Below are positions 44,314 through 52,411 of a stretch of 64,000 bases of DNA, piece after piece. Below the pieces are notes generated by a model. That model saw only the letters and a program-made list of their open reading frames with translations, did not search any database and had not been told where the DNA came from. Where the stretch lies: NCBI GenBank assembly GCA_022843905.1, contig JALHMT010000008.1, positions 1-64,000 of the forward strand, written 5' to 3'. The translations under genes were made by a program, and so were the position numbers. The stretch is from Rubrivivax sp. Lineage in GTDB: Bacteria; Pseudomonadota; Gammaproteobacteria; Burkholderiales; Burkholderiaceae_C. Position 1 is the first letter of the stretch. The number at the start of each line of letters is the position of its first letter.

Positions 44314-45402
44314 TCAGGCCGTCAGGATCTTCTCGTGGTACGGGCCTTCGCTGTAGGTCGACCAGGCATCGAACTTGCGCTTGTAGGCCATGTAGCTGTC
44401 GTGCACCTTCTTCGTCATCGGGTCCTTGGCCACGGCTTCGGCCAGCACCTGGTTGGTGACCTCGCGCAGGCGCTTGAGCACGTCGTCGGGCAGTGGCCGG
44501 GCGATGACGCCCTGGTTCTTGATCAGGTCTTCCATCGCGTCGGCGTTGTTGCGCTGGCACCAGCCTTCGCTGATGACGTTGCACGCGGCAGAAGCGTTCT
44601 CGACCACGGCCTTCAGGTCGGCCGGCAGCTTGTCCCACGCGGCCTTGTTGATGAGCAGTTCCGACACCGTGGCCGACTCGTGCCAGCCGGTGGTGTAGTA
44701 GTACTTGGCGGCCTTGTGCAGGCCCAGCTTGCGGTCCTGGAAGGGGCCGACGAACTCGGCGGCGTCGATCACGCCGCGTTCCAGCGCGGGGAAGATCTCG
44801 CCGCCGGGCAGCAGCCGCACGTCGACGCCCAGCGCGGCGTACACGCGGCCGGCCAGACCGGGGATGCGCATCTTCAGGCCCCTCAGATCGGCGACGGTCT
44901 TGATCTCCTTCTTGAACCAGCCCGTCATCTGTACGCCGGTGTTGCCGCAGGGCATGGCGACCATGCCGAAGGGGGCGTAGACCTCGTTCCACAGCTGCTG
45001 GCCGCCGCCGTCGTAGAGCCAGCCGTTGATGCCCTGGAAGTTCAGGCCGAAGGGCACGGCGGTGAAGTACTGTGCGGCGAAGGTCTTGCCGGTCCAGAAG
45101 TAGCTGTTGGCGTGGTTCATCTCGACGGTGCCGGCGCGCACCGCGTCGAAGCCTTCGAGGGCCGGAATGAGTTCCCCCGCGCCGAAGACCTGGATCTTCA
45201 GCCGCCCGCCCGACATCACCTCGATGCGCTTGGCCAGGTCGGTGGCCGAGCCCGGCCCGTCCATGTAGAAGGGCGAGCCCTTGCCGTAGGCCGAGGTCAT
45301 CTTCCAGCTGAAGTTCTGCTGGGCCGAGGCGACGGCGGGCACCGCCAGTGCGCCGGCCAGGCCGGCCTTGAGCGCAGCGCGGCGCGATGAACTGCTGTTC
45401 AT
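44314..45402 (-). CDS. TRAP transporter solute-binding protein (DctP/TakP-like)
   Basis: The 362-residue precursor has a twin-arginine-like leader (SRRAALKAGLAGALAVPAVA). Family landmarks follow: FSWKMTSAYGKGSPFYMDGP, ADLRGLKMRIPGLAGRVYAALG with the substrate-binding Arg, and DAAEFVGPFQDRKLGLHKAAKYYY. The last block, with a TGW nearby, resembles TakP-type proteins that bind 2-oxo acids with a metal. That substrate is therefore plausible but not shown. It heads dctP-dctQ-dctM on the minus strand, downstream of a two-hairpin repeat element. Confidence 0.92.
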   Translation of the reverse strand: MNSSSSRRAALKAGLAGALAVPAVASAQQNFSWKMTSAYGKGSPFYMDGPGSATDLAKRIEVMSGGRLKIQVFGAGELIPALEGFDAVRAGTVEMNHANSYFWTGKTFAAQYFTAVPFGLNFQGINGWLYDGGGQQLWNEVYAPFGMVAMPCGNTGVQMTGWFKKEIKTVADLRGLKMRIPGLAGRVYAALGVDVRLLPGGEIFPALERGVIDAAEFVGPFQDRKLGLHKAAKYYYTTGWHESATVSELLINKAAWDKLPADLKAVVENASAACNVISEGWCQRNNADAMEDLIKNQGVIARPLPDDVLKRLREVTNQVLAEAVAKDPMTKKVHDSYMAYKRKFDAWSTYSEGPYHEKILTA

Positions 45403-45489
45403 GAGTCTTCTCCTGATGATGTGAAGATGCGCGACGCAAGAGTCGCGCCACCTCAAGCAGACGCCGCGGACGGGCTTGGCCCGGCCGCC

Positions 45490-45536
45490 GGGGTCGCCCC
45501 CTTGAGGGGGAAGCGCCGAAGGCGCTTCGGGGGTGG
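45490..45536. repeat. Dispersed two-hairpin intergenic element (copy 1)
   Basis: GGGGTCGCCCCC opens the element. CCCCC-TTGA-GGGGG forms one hairpin (45497-45510) and GAAGCGCC-GAA-GGCGCTTC a second (45510-45528). It sits between the cynS stop and the TRAP binding-protein gene. A relative in reverse orientation is at 60776-60822. It may end the cyn transcript or act as a REP-like element. Confidence 0.65.
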
Positions 45537-45541
45537 GCCCG

Positions 45542-45985
45542 TCAATACGTCTTGTAGGGCAGGAACTTGCCGGACATGGTGATCGACACGCGGTCGCCCA
45601 TCGGGTTGGGTTCACGCTGCAGGTCCATCTTGAAGTCGATGGCGCTCATGATCCCGTCGCCGAACTCTTCATGGATGAGTTCCTTGAAGGTCGTGCCGTA
45701 GACGCTGACCAGTTCGTAGAAGCGGTAGATCAGCGGGTCGGTCGGCACGCTGGTGGGCAGGCTGCCCTTGTAGGGCACGACCATCAGCCATTTCTTCTCT
45801 TCTGCCGTGAGACCGAAGATCTCGGCCACGGTGGCGGCCTGCTCGGCGGTCATCGTCATCTGGCCCAGGCAGGCGGCGGTGACCCACTCCTTGCTCTGCC
45901 CCACCTTCGTGGCGACGTCGCTCCACTTCAGGCCCTTGCTCACCTTGGCGGTGATGATCTTCTCGGTGACGTCCAGTCGGCTCAT
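45542..45985 (-). CDS. cynS: Cyanate hydratase (cyanase)
   Basis: CynS turns cyanate and bicarbonate into ammonia and CO2 via carbamate. The 147-residue length matches the decameric enzyme. An N-terminal helical domain (DVTEKIITAKVSKGLKWSDV) is followed by the catalytic C-terminal dimer domain. The active-site Arg and Glu are in IYRFYELVSVYG and the Ser in IMSAIDFKMD. All three catalytic residues are present. It is the last gene of an operon with an NrtABD-like transporter, which argues that the transporter carries cyanate, perhaps with nitrate or nitrite. Confidence 0.97.
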   Translation of the reverse strand: MSRLDVTEKIITAKVSKGLKWSDVATKVGQSKEWVTAACLGQMTMTAEQAATVAEIFGLTAEEKKWLMVVPYKGSLPTSVPTDPLIYRFYELVSVYGTTFKELIHEEFGDGIMSAIDFKMDLQREPNPMGDRVSITMSGKFLPYKTY

Positions 45986-46033
45986 GTCTCTCGCTCCTGT
46001 GATACGTGAATGAAGATGAAGATGGAAAGTGAT

Positions 46034-46933
46034 TCAGGCCGCGCTGCGCAGCGGCACGACCTTGGAAGACTCGCTGTCGGGCGACGGCTCGGGCTCGGGG
46101 TCGAGCCCCGGCGACACCACCAGCGGCTGCACCGGTGCGCGGCCGTGCGACAGCTCCTTGCTGCGCGCCACCAGGAAGTCCACCAGGTGGTTGCGGATGC
46201 GGTAGTACTGCGGGTCGTGGTGCAGCGTTGCGCGCTGGCGCTCGCGCGACATGGTGTTGCAGACGATCTCGGCCACGCGTGCCTGGGGACCGTTGCTCAT
46301 CAGCAGGATGCGGTCGGCCAGCAGGATGGCCTCGTCCACATCGTGCGTGATCATGAACACCGTCTGGTGCGTCTCGGCGCAGATGCGCAGCAGCTCGTCC
46401 TGGATGGTGCCGCGTGTCAGCGCGTCGAGCGCCCCGAAGGGCTCGTCCAGCAGCAGCATGCGAGGCTGGATGGCGAAGGCACGCGCGATACCCACGCGCT
46501 GCTTCATGCCGCCCGACAGCGCTTGCGGCTTCTTGTCGATGGCCGCACTCAGGCCCACCAGGGCGACGTACTTCTGCACGTGTTCGTCGACCTGCGCGCG
46601 GCTCCACGAGGGCCACTTGCTGCGCACGGCGAAGGCGATGTTGCTGCGCACGCTCAGCCAGGGCATCAGCGCATGGCCCTGGAAGACCACGCCGCGCTCC
46701 AGGCTGGGGCCGGCGATCTCGCGGCGGTCCATGAAGACGTGGCCTGCGCTGGCCGTCTCCAGGCCCGCCAGCACGTTGAGGATGGTCGTCTTGCCGCAGC
46801 CGCTGTGGCCGATGATGCAGACGAACTCGCCCTGCTGCATCTCGAAGTTGACGCCGTCGAACACCGGCTCGGCCGAACCCGGGTAGGTCTTGGCCAGGCC
46901 CTCGACCTTGAGGAAGGCGGCTTCAGTCGGCAT
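46034..46933 (-). CDS. Nitrate/cyanate-type ABC transporter ATP-binding protein
   Basis: The 299-residue ATPase has Walker A GHSGCGKTT, Q-loop VFQGHALMPWLSV, signature LSGGMKQR and Walker B LLLDEPFGALDALTR, typical of NrtD/TauB/SsuB. The C-terminal tail (RERQRATLHHDPQYYRIRNHLVDFL) is the NrtD-type extension. About 35 further acidic/proline residues follow. It overlaps the permease gene by 11 bp and precedes cynS by 48 bp. Confidence 0.92.
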   Translation of the reverse strand: MPTEAAFLKVEGLAKTYPGSAEPVFDGVNFEMQQGEFVCIIGHSGCGKTTILNVLAGLETASAGHVFMDRREIAGPSLERGVVFQGHALMPWLSVRSNIAFAVRSKWPSWSRAQVDEHVQKYVALVGLSAAIDKKPQALSGGMKQRVGIARAFAIQPRMLLLDEPFGALDALTRGTIQDELLRICAETHQTVFMITHDVDEAILLADRILLMSNGPQARVAEIVCNTMSRERQRATLHHDPQYYRIRNHLVDFLVARSKELSHGRAPVQPLVVSPGLDPEPEPSPDSESSKVVPLRSAA

Positions 46934-47813
46934 AGGTCACTGCTCTCTGGAGGCGGGCAAACATCAGGTCGAGCAACATGCCCACGATGCCGATCATCAG
47001 GATGGCGAAGATCACGTTCGGCAGCGAGAGGTTGTTCCACTCGTTCCACACGAAGTAGCCGATGCCGGTGCCGCCCACCAGCATCTCGGCCGCGACGATG
47101 ACCAGCCACGCGATGCCCATGCTGATGCGCATGCCCGTCAGGATGGTGGGTGCGGCCGCAGGCAGGATGACCTCGAAGGCCTTGCGCATCGGCGTCACTT
47201 CGAGCGTGCGCGCCACGTTGAGCCACTCGCGCCGCACGCTGGCCACGCCGAAGGCGGTGTTGATGAGCATCGGCCAGATCGAGCAGATGAAGATCACGAA
47301 GATGCCGCTGATCGACGAGTCCTTGATGGTGTAGAGCGCCAGCGGCATCCAGGCCAGCGGCGAGATCGGCTTCAACACCTGGATGAAGGGGTCGAGCGCG
47401 CGGTAGACCAGCGGGCTCATGCCGATCACGAAGCCCAGCGGGATGGCCACCAGCGCGGCCAGCAGGTAGCCCAGCCCGACGCGGCCCAGCGAGTGCGCCA
47501 GCTGCAGGCCGATGCCCTTGTCGTTGGGGCCGTTGTCGTAGAAGGGGCTGGCCAGGTTCCTGACGATCACCTCGCCCATCTGCGGCAGCGTCGGGAAACC
47601 CGACTTGGCCTGCGGCGTGGCTGCACCGGCCGTCGGGTCCTTGCCCATCAGCTTGGCGTACTCGATCTGTTCGGCCGTCAGCGTGGCGGCAGGGGCTGCA
47701 GCCACGGCGGCGGGCTTGAGCGTGGCGGCGTGCCACACGCCGAGGATGGACAGAAGGATCAGTACCGACAGCATCGCTGCGCGAAAGCCCAGCGAGCGCA
47801 TCATCGTCTGCAT
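46923..47813 (-). CDS. Nitrate/cyanate-type ABC transporter permease
   Basis: The 296-residue permease has an N-terminal anchor helix, an extracytoplasmic linker rich in Ala, then five to six hydrophobic segments. The EAA loop is NVARTLEVTPMRKAFEVILPAAAPT. The SPLAWMPLALYTIKDSS and GIAWLVIVAAEMLVGGTGIGYFVW (split) blocks are typical of NrtB. It begins 9 bp after the binding-protein gene. Confidence 0.92.
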   Translation of the reverse strand: MQTMMRSLGFRAAMLSVLILLSILGVWHAATLKPAAVAAAPAATLTAEQIEYAKLMGKDPTAGAATPQAKSGFPTLPQMGEVIVRNLASPFYDNGPNDKGIGLQLAHSLGRVGLGYLLAALVAIPLGFVIGMSPLVYRALDPFIQVLKPISPLAWMPLALYTIKDSSISGIFVIFICSIWPMLINTAFGVASVRREWLNVARTLEVTPMRKAFEVILPAAAPTILTGMRISMGIAWLVIVAAEMLVGGTGIGYFVWNEWNNLSLPNVIFAILMIGIVGMLLDLMFARLQRAVTYAD

Positions 47814-47822
47814 GGCGCGGGC

Positions 47823-49235
47823 TCAGCTTCTCTTCATGGCGAAGCCGGCGAGGTAGGCCTCGGGCTTGTCGGGGTCGAAGGCCTTGCCCATCACGCTGAA
47901 CTTCGGATAGGCGCCGTCGGGCACCTTCTGGTCCAGCGACTTCATGTGCTTCTTCGCGTCGGTCAGCAGGAACACCTTCTCGGCCACCTGCTTGTAGTTC
48001 ACGTCACCCTTGATGTAGCCCCAGCGCTTCATCTGCGTGAGCATCCACACGGCCATGCTCTGCCAGGGAATGGGGTCGAAGTCGGCGCGGTCGGGCACGT
48101 TCTTCACGTTGCCCAGGCCATCGGCGAACTTGCCGGTCAGCACCTGCGCCAGCACGGTCTCGGGCTGGTTCAGGTAGGCCTGCGGCGAGATGACCTTGGC
48201 GATCAGTTCCCGGTTGCGCGGCTCGCGCGCCATCGCCGCGGCGGTCAGCACGGCGCGGAACAGCGCGGCGAAGGTGTTGGGGTTCTTCTGGATGAACTCG
48301 GTGCTGGTGCCGAAGGCGCAGCAGGGGTGGCCATTCCACAGCTCCTTGGTCAGCAGGTGGATGAAGCCGATCTCCTCGAACACCGCGCGCTGGTTGAAGG
48401 GGTCGGGGCCGAGGTAGCCGTCGATGTTGCCGGCGCGCAGGTTGGCCACCATCTCGGGCGGCGGCACCACGCGGATCTGGATGTCGCGGTCGGGGTCGAG
48501 CCCGGCTTCGGCCACGTAGTAGCGCAGCAGGAAGTTGTGCATCGAGTACTCGAAGGGCACGGCGAACTTGAAGCCCTTCCAGTTCTTCGGGTCGCGCTTG
48601 TCCTTGTGCTTGAGCGCCAGCGTGATGGCCTGGCCGTTGGTGTTCTGGATCGTCGCCACGTTCATCGGCGTGGCCGTGCTGCCCAGGCCCAGACTGATGG
48701 CCAGCGGCATGGGGCTCAGGAAGTGCGTGGCGTCGTACTCCTTGTTGATCATCTTGTCGCGGATCAGCGCCCAGCCGGCGGTCTTCACCACCTCGACGTT
48801 CAGCCCCTGCTTCTGATAGAAGCCCAGCGGGTGCGCCATGATCAGCGGCGTGGCGCAGGTGATGGGGATGAAGCCGATCTTCAGGTCCTTCTTCTCCAGC
48901 GGCGCCTTGTCCTGCGCCATGGCCTGCAGGCTGGCCAGGGGCAGCACGCTGCCGATGGCGGCCATCGCCGTGCGGCGGCCCACGGCGCGCAGGAAGCGGC
49001 GGCGCAGATCGTCGTGCGGGAACAGCGCCTTGACCAGCGCGGCTTCGATGAAGTTGCGCGACTCCTCTTCGAAGGCGGCGCTCTCGCTGCGTGTGCGCAG
49101 TTCGGCCGTGGCGTGCTCGGCTTCGGAGCCGTGCGCACCGCAGCTGCAGCGCATCAGGAGCGGACGGTCGGCGTCGTAGGGGTCGTGGCGATCGGCGCGG
49201 GGGATTCGAGGCAGAGGAGTCTTCGGCGCGGTCAT
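47823..49235 (-). CDS. NrtA/CmpA-like substrate-binding protein with N-terminal extension
   Basis: The 470-residue protein matches NrtA/CynA-type binding proteins: LKIGFIPITCATPLIMAHPLGFY, DATHFLSPMPLAISLGLGS, and GYLGPDPFNQRAVFEEIGFIH. Before the Tat-like hydrophobic segment (GRRTAMAAIGSVLPLASLQAMA) lies an unusual 75-residue extension. It holds MRCSCGAHG and a helical ALVKALFPHDDLRRRFLRAV. The chosen ATG includes it. It is the first gene of the transporter-cynS operon and has a sigma-54 promoter 56 bp upstream. Confidence 0.9.
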   Translation of the reverse strand: MTAPKTPLPRIPRADRHDPYDADRPLLMRCSCGAHGSEAEHATAELRTRSESAAFEEESRNFIEAALVKALFPHDDLRRRFLRAVGRRTAMAAIGSVLPLASLQAMAQDKAPLEKKDLKIGFIPITCATPLIMAHPLGFYQKQGLNVEVVKTAGWALIRDKMINKEYDATHFLSPMPLAISLGLGSTATPMNVATIQNTNGQAITLALKHKDKRDPKNWKGFKFAVPFEYSMHNFLLRYYVAEAGLDPDRDIQIRVVPPPEMVANLRAGNIDGYLGPDPFNQRAVFEEIGFIHLLTKELWNGHPCCAFGTSTEFIQKNPNTFAALFRAVLTAAAMAREPRNRELIAKVISPQAYLNQPETVLAQVLTGKFADGLGNVKNVPDRADFDPIPWQSMAVWMLTQMKRWGYIKGDVNYKQVAEKVFLLTDAKKHMKSLDQKVPDGAYPKFSVMGKAFDPDKPEAYLAGFAMKRS

Positions 49236-49290
49236 CGGTGTCTCCGGACACGGGCAGGACCGGGATGGGCCCTGCCGACCGGCGACGGTT

Positions 49291-49306
49291 TGCAATATCG
49301 GGGCCA
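49291..49306 (-). promoter_or_regulatory. Sigma-54 promoter of the cyanate operon
   Basis: On the minus strand TGGCCCCGATATTGCA matches TGGCAC-N5-TTGCA in all but one conserved base, with exact GG-to-GC spacing. Transcription would begin about 45 bases before the binding-protein ATG at 49235. Just upstream is GGTATACAAG and a GCGCACC half-site. No full NtrC site was recognised. Confidence 0.65.
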
Positions 49307-49452
49307 GCCTGGTGCGCCCACTTGTATACCTGTGGCGTAGCCGGCCGGGCCCCGGGGCGGCACTGCTTCGGTGCGCAGGCCCCTGTTGGGGGCGGACGGC
49401 GGCCGCAGGAGGTGCGCCGCCGGGCTCGGCCGGCAGCCGGCCCCCGGCTCGG

Positions 49453-50334
49453 TCAGCGCACGGGGGTCGAGGCCGCCGGCGGCCCGGCGGCGGCGGCGGC
49501 CGAAGCCCCACCTGCCGCGGACTGGGACGTGCACTGCTGGTAGACGCTCTCGGCCAATGCCAGCAATCGGTCCTTGGGCAAGGCGCCCACCAGTGCGTAG
49601 CCCGTCGGGCCTTCGACCCAGTAGAACATGCCGAGCTCGCCCTGCCGTTCGTAGCGGAATGCAGCGGGGGTGGCCTGGTCCGGCTTGCGCAGGTAGACGG
49701 TGACACGCTGGCCGTTGCCGTGCTGGTACATCAGCTGGGCACTGGGGCCGGCCGCGTCGGGCAGCAGGCGGCCGCCCACCAGCTCGAAGCCCTGGCTCTG
49801 CAGGTCGAACAGCCGCACCGGCATGTCCAGTCGCTTGGTGAGCCAGCGGGCCAGGTGTTCTTCCTGCGCGCGCTGTTCGGCTTCGTTGCCGATGCGGGTG
49901 TCGACCTCGACGGGGTGTCGCACCTCGGGGGCGAAGACCGCGTGCGCGACACTGGCGCGCTGCACCCACTCCACCGGCGCGGGCGCGGGCGCGCGCGCCT
50001 CGACCGCCGGCGCCGTCCTCTTCTGCAGCTGGCCCATCACCCCCGCGCCGATCAGGCCGCCCGCCAGCAGCAGGCCTGCGGCCAGGGCAGCGCGGCGCCA
50101 CTCGACGGGACGCCCGAGGACGGCCTGGCGAATCCTCTCGGGCACAGGCTCGTGCAGCAGCGGTGCCAGCCGGTCGTGCAGGGCGTCGCGGTCGTCGGCC
50201 CAGCGGCGCACGCGTTCAGCGTCCTCGGGGTGCGCCTTGAGCCAGGCCTCGACCTGTTCCGACTCGGCGCTGTCGAGCTCGCCGTCGAGCCAGGCGCTCA
50301 GCATCAGGTCGTCCACGGGACGGGGCGCGGTCAC
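49453..50334 (-). CDS. Anti-sigma factor (RsiW/RseA-like), membrane-anchored
   Basis: The 293-residue protein begins at a GTG preceded by GGAGGG. The N-terminal cytoplasmic part has LMLSAWLDGELDSAESEQVE, the anti-sigma-domain pattern, without the His-x3-Cys-x2-Cys zinc motif. One transmembrane helix (AALAAGLLLAGGLIGAGVMG) near residue 95 leads to a periplasmic domain with LSQGFELVGGRLLP-like strands (QSQGFELVGGRLLPD). It ends in an Ala/Pro-rich tail. It follows the ECF sigma gene. A 62-bp duplication at its start creates an upstream leader ORF. Confidence 0.88.
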   Translation of the reverse strand: MTAPRPVDDLMLSAWLDGELDSAESEQVEAWLKAHPEDAERVRRWADDRDALHDRLAPLLHEPVPERIRQAVLGRPVEWRRAALAAGLLLAGGLIGAGVMGQLQKRTAPAVEARAPAPAPVEWVQRASVAHAVFAPEVRHPVEVDTRIGNEAEQRAQEEHLARWLTKRLDMPVRLFDLQSQGFELVGGRLLPDAAGPSAQLMYQHGNGQRVTVYLRKPDQATPAAFRYERQGELGMFYWVEGPTGYALVGALPKDRLLALAESVYQQCTSQSAAGGASAAAAAGPPAASTPVR

Positions 50335-50448
50335 TGGACTACCCTCCGTGCTTCGCACTCCGGGATGAGCGCTTGGGAGCGGCCCGGCGCGGTCACTGGA
50401 CTACCCTCCGTGCTTCGCACTTCGGGATGAGCGCTTGGGAGCGGCCCG
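50325..50448. repeat. 62-bp direct tandem duplication at sigma/anti-sigma junction
   Basis: Units 50325-50386 and 50387-50448 differ at one base (CTCC versus TTC after the shared GCA). Each unit carries, on the minus strand, a GGAGGG ribosome site and the GTGACCGCGCC start of the anti-sigma gene. The near identity suggests a recent duplication. Confidence 0.95.
50331..50396 (-). CDS. Putative 21-codon leader ORF coupled to the anti-sigma gene
   Basis: The GTG in the upstream repeat unit, with its own GGAGGG, opens a frame of 21 codons. It starts VTAPGRSQAL and ends RRVVQ. Its TGA overlaps the real anti-sigma GTG (GTGA). Because 62 is not a multiple of 3, the frame differs from the anti-sigma frame. 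Translation of this leader would feed ribosomes into, or compete with, the anti-sigma start. Whether it is translated is unknown. Confidence 0.5.
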   Translation of the reverse strand: MTAPGRSQALIPECEARRVVQ

Positions 50449-50454
50449 GCGCGC

Positions 50455-50988
50455 TCATACCACCCGCCTCAGGGTCGCGGGGCTGCCCGGACGGGTCTCG
50501 CCCTCCAGCAGCTTGCGCATCGCGGCGCGGGCGCGGAAGACACGCGACATCACCGTGCCCACCGGCACGCGCAGCACCTCGGCCACTTCGGCGTAGCTGA
50601 GCTGCTCGACGCAGACCAGCAGCAGGGGCTCGCGCTGTTCGGCGCTCAGGCGCGCCAGTGCGGCGTTGAGGTCCAGACGCATCGCCAGGCGGTCGGCCTC
50701 GTCGTGCGGGCCGTCGTCCTGCAGGCGTTGCAGGTCGGCAGGGTCGGCGATGGTGAGGCGCGCGTCACGACGGCGCAGGTCGAGGAAGGCGTTGTGGGCG
50801 ATGGACAGCAGCCACACGAGGATGTCGCGGCGCTGATCGAACTGGTGCCAGTGCGACAGGGCGCGCACCACGGTGCTCTGCGTCAGGTCATCGGCCTGCG
50901 ATGCATCGAAGACCAGCGATCTGGCATAGCGACGCACTCGAGGGAGCGCCGCGAGCAGTTGGGTGCGAAAACAATCGGGCGCGTCCAC
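50455..50988 (-). CDS. ECF RNA polymerase sigma factor
   Basis: The 177-residue protein has sigma region 2 (DASQADDLTQSTVVRALSHWHQF, split, and VWLLSIAHNAFLDLRRR) and region 4 (LSAEQREPLLLVCVEQLSYAEVAEVLRVPVGTVMSRVFRAR, split). It starts at GTG. It is released by the adjacent membrane anti-sigma factor on an envelope or redox cue. A target promoter could not be identified in the window. Confidence 0.93.
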   Translation of the reverse strand: MDAPDCFRTQLLAALPRVRRYARSLVFDASQADDLTQSTVVRALSHWHQFDQRRDILVWLLSIAHNAFLDLRRRDARLTIADPADLQRLQDDGPHDEADRLAMRLDLNAALARLSAEQREPLLLVCVEQLSYAEVAEVLRVPVGTVMSRVFRARAAMRKLLEGETRPGSPATLRRVV

Positions 50989-51100
50989 ACATCAGTTTAC
51001 GGCCAGGAACGGCATTCATTCCTTGCCGCCGCCCATGGCATGCCAGACGTCAGGCCGGCGTGCCGAATGCACGCCGCCCGCCGAACAGCCGGGTTCCTGA

Positions 51101-51319
51101 TCAGCGACCGGGGCGCAGCCAGGTCGAGAGGCGTGCCAGCCAGTAGCCTGGCGGTGTCGCGATGGGCGTGCGCAGAACGCCGGGGCGGCACGGGGTCTGC
51201 AACAAGAGCAGGGGCGTCTGCGGCGTGGCGCCCGGCGTCACGCGAATCCGGGCGGGCGTGGCCATGGTGGCCATGGTGGCCAGGGGGGCGCTGGGGGCCT
51301 CGTCGATCGTGGCGTTCAT
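51101..51319 (-). CDS. Small hypothetical protein divergent from a LysR regulator
   Basis: This 72-residue frame starts at ATG 51319 and keeps high GC at third positions. It has a Thr/Pro-rich N-terminal half and a C-terminal GYWLARLSTWLRPGR that could form an amphipathic helix. No family is recognised. Position, divergent from the LysR gene across 113 bp, is the usual place for a LysR target. The rest of 50989-51432 shows no other gene. Confidence 0.4.
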   Translation of the reverse strand: MNATIDEAPSAPLATMATMATPARIRVTPGATPQTPLLLLQTPCRPGVLRTPIATPPGYWLARLSTWLRPGR

Positions 51320-51363
51320 GGCGTTGAAGGCTCAAGCGTTCAGGGTTTGCACTGTAGGGTCCT

Positions 51364-51375
51364 GCGATTTCGCAA
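51364..51375. promoter_or_regulatory. Candidate LysR-type operator
   Basis: TGCGA-TT-TCGCA is an inverted repeat that also fits T-N11-A when the next base is included. It lies in the 113-bp gap between the LysR gene and the divergent small ORF, where LysR autoregulatory sites usually sit. Confidence 0.35.
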
Positions 51376-51432
51376 GCAAGGTAACGCAGCGCAGTTCTTG
51401 TCTGCAAAAATGCATAGCGAGGAGAGTTTGCG

Positions 51433-52380
51433 ATGCACGATCTCGACTGGAACGACTTGCGATACGCCCTGGCCGTGAGCAGCACGGGCTCGGTGGCCGG
51501 CGCGGCGCAGCAGTTGTCGGTGAACGCCACCACGGTCCAGCGCCGGCTCGACGCGCTGGAGACCCGCCTGGGAGCGCGCCTGTTCGACCGTGCCCGCAGC
51601 GGCTACCAGGCCACCGAGGCCGGTGCGCTGGTCATCGAGCAGGCCCGCCGCATGGCCGACCAGGCCGACGAGATCGAGCGCAGTGTGCTGGGCCGCGACC
51701 GCGAGCTGAGCGGTCCGCTTCGCGTGACCACGGCCTTCGTGGTCATGGAGCACCTGCTGCCGCCGGCGCTGGCTGCCTTCGCGCGCGACTATCCCGGCAT
51801 CGAGGTCGAGGTGGTGGAGAACGCCTTCCTGGTGGACCTCTCACGACGACACGCCGACACCGCGACGAGCTGGACGCGCATGGAAGCCGACGTGGCCCTG
51901 CGCCTGTCGGCCAACGTCGCCGAGCACCTCGTGGGCCGGCAGCTGGGCATGACGCACTGCCGGGTCTACGCCCGGCGCGGGGCGGCGGGCCTGCCGCAGG
52001 AGATCACCGGCCTGCAGCAACTGGTGAAGGAGGCGCCCTGGGTGGCCTTCGAGCGCGACGCGATGAACCGGGTCTATGACCGCTGGATGCGCAGCCACCT
52101 GTCGCACGCCCACATCCGCGTGCGGGTGGACATCTTCAACGCCGTGGCCGCCATGCTCAACACCGGCATCGGCGTCGGCGTCCTGCCCACGTTCATGGCG
52201 CCCCAGCACCCGGATCTGCTGCCGGTTTCCGAAGTGATCCCCGAGCTGTCGGTGCCTGTCTGGATGCTGACCCACCCCGACCTGCGGCAGACCGCTCGCG
52301 TGCGTGTCTTCATGCAGCACGTGGGGGACGCGCTGTCGATGCGACTGCGCGACATGGCCGAAAGCGAGGGTGCCCCTTGA
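51433..52380 (+). CDS. LysR family transcriptional regulator
   Basis: The 315-residue protein has an N-terminal winged helix (WNDLRYALAVSSTGSVAGAAQQLSVNATTVQRRLDALE, split over residues 6-43) and a LysR effector domain. In the helix, VQRRLDALE replaces the common VSRxIxxLE, as in a Burkholderiales subgroup. The effector domain has strands at LRVTTAFVVMEHLLPPAL and MLNTGIGVGVLPTFMA. The effector is unknown. The stop is 31 bp before trxC, so the two may be co-transcribed. Confidence 0.9.
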   Translation: MHDLDWNDLRYALAVSSTGSVAGAAQQLSVNATTVQRRLDALETRLGARLFDRARSGYQATEAGALVIEQARRMADQADEIERSVLGRDRELSGPLRVTTAFVVMEHLLPPALAAFARDYPGIEVEVVENAFLVDLSRRHADTATSWTRMEADVALRLSANVAEHLVGRQLGMTHCRVYARRGAAGLPQEITGLQQLVKEAPWVAFERDAMNRVYDRWMRSHLSHAHIRVRVDIFNAVAAMLNTGIGVGVLPTFMAPQHPDLLPVSEVIPELSVPVWMLTHPDLRQTARVRVFMQHVGDALSMRLRDMAESEGAP

Positions 52381-52411
52381 GTTCGGCACCCCTGCCCCGC
52401 ATGTGCGTGAA

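Noticed and set aside
46890..49340. Plus-strand open frame of about 816 codons opposite the cyanate transporter genes
   Set aside because: Low-complexity His/Gln/Gly composition and complete overlap with two well-recognised transporter genes.
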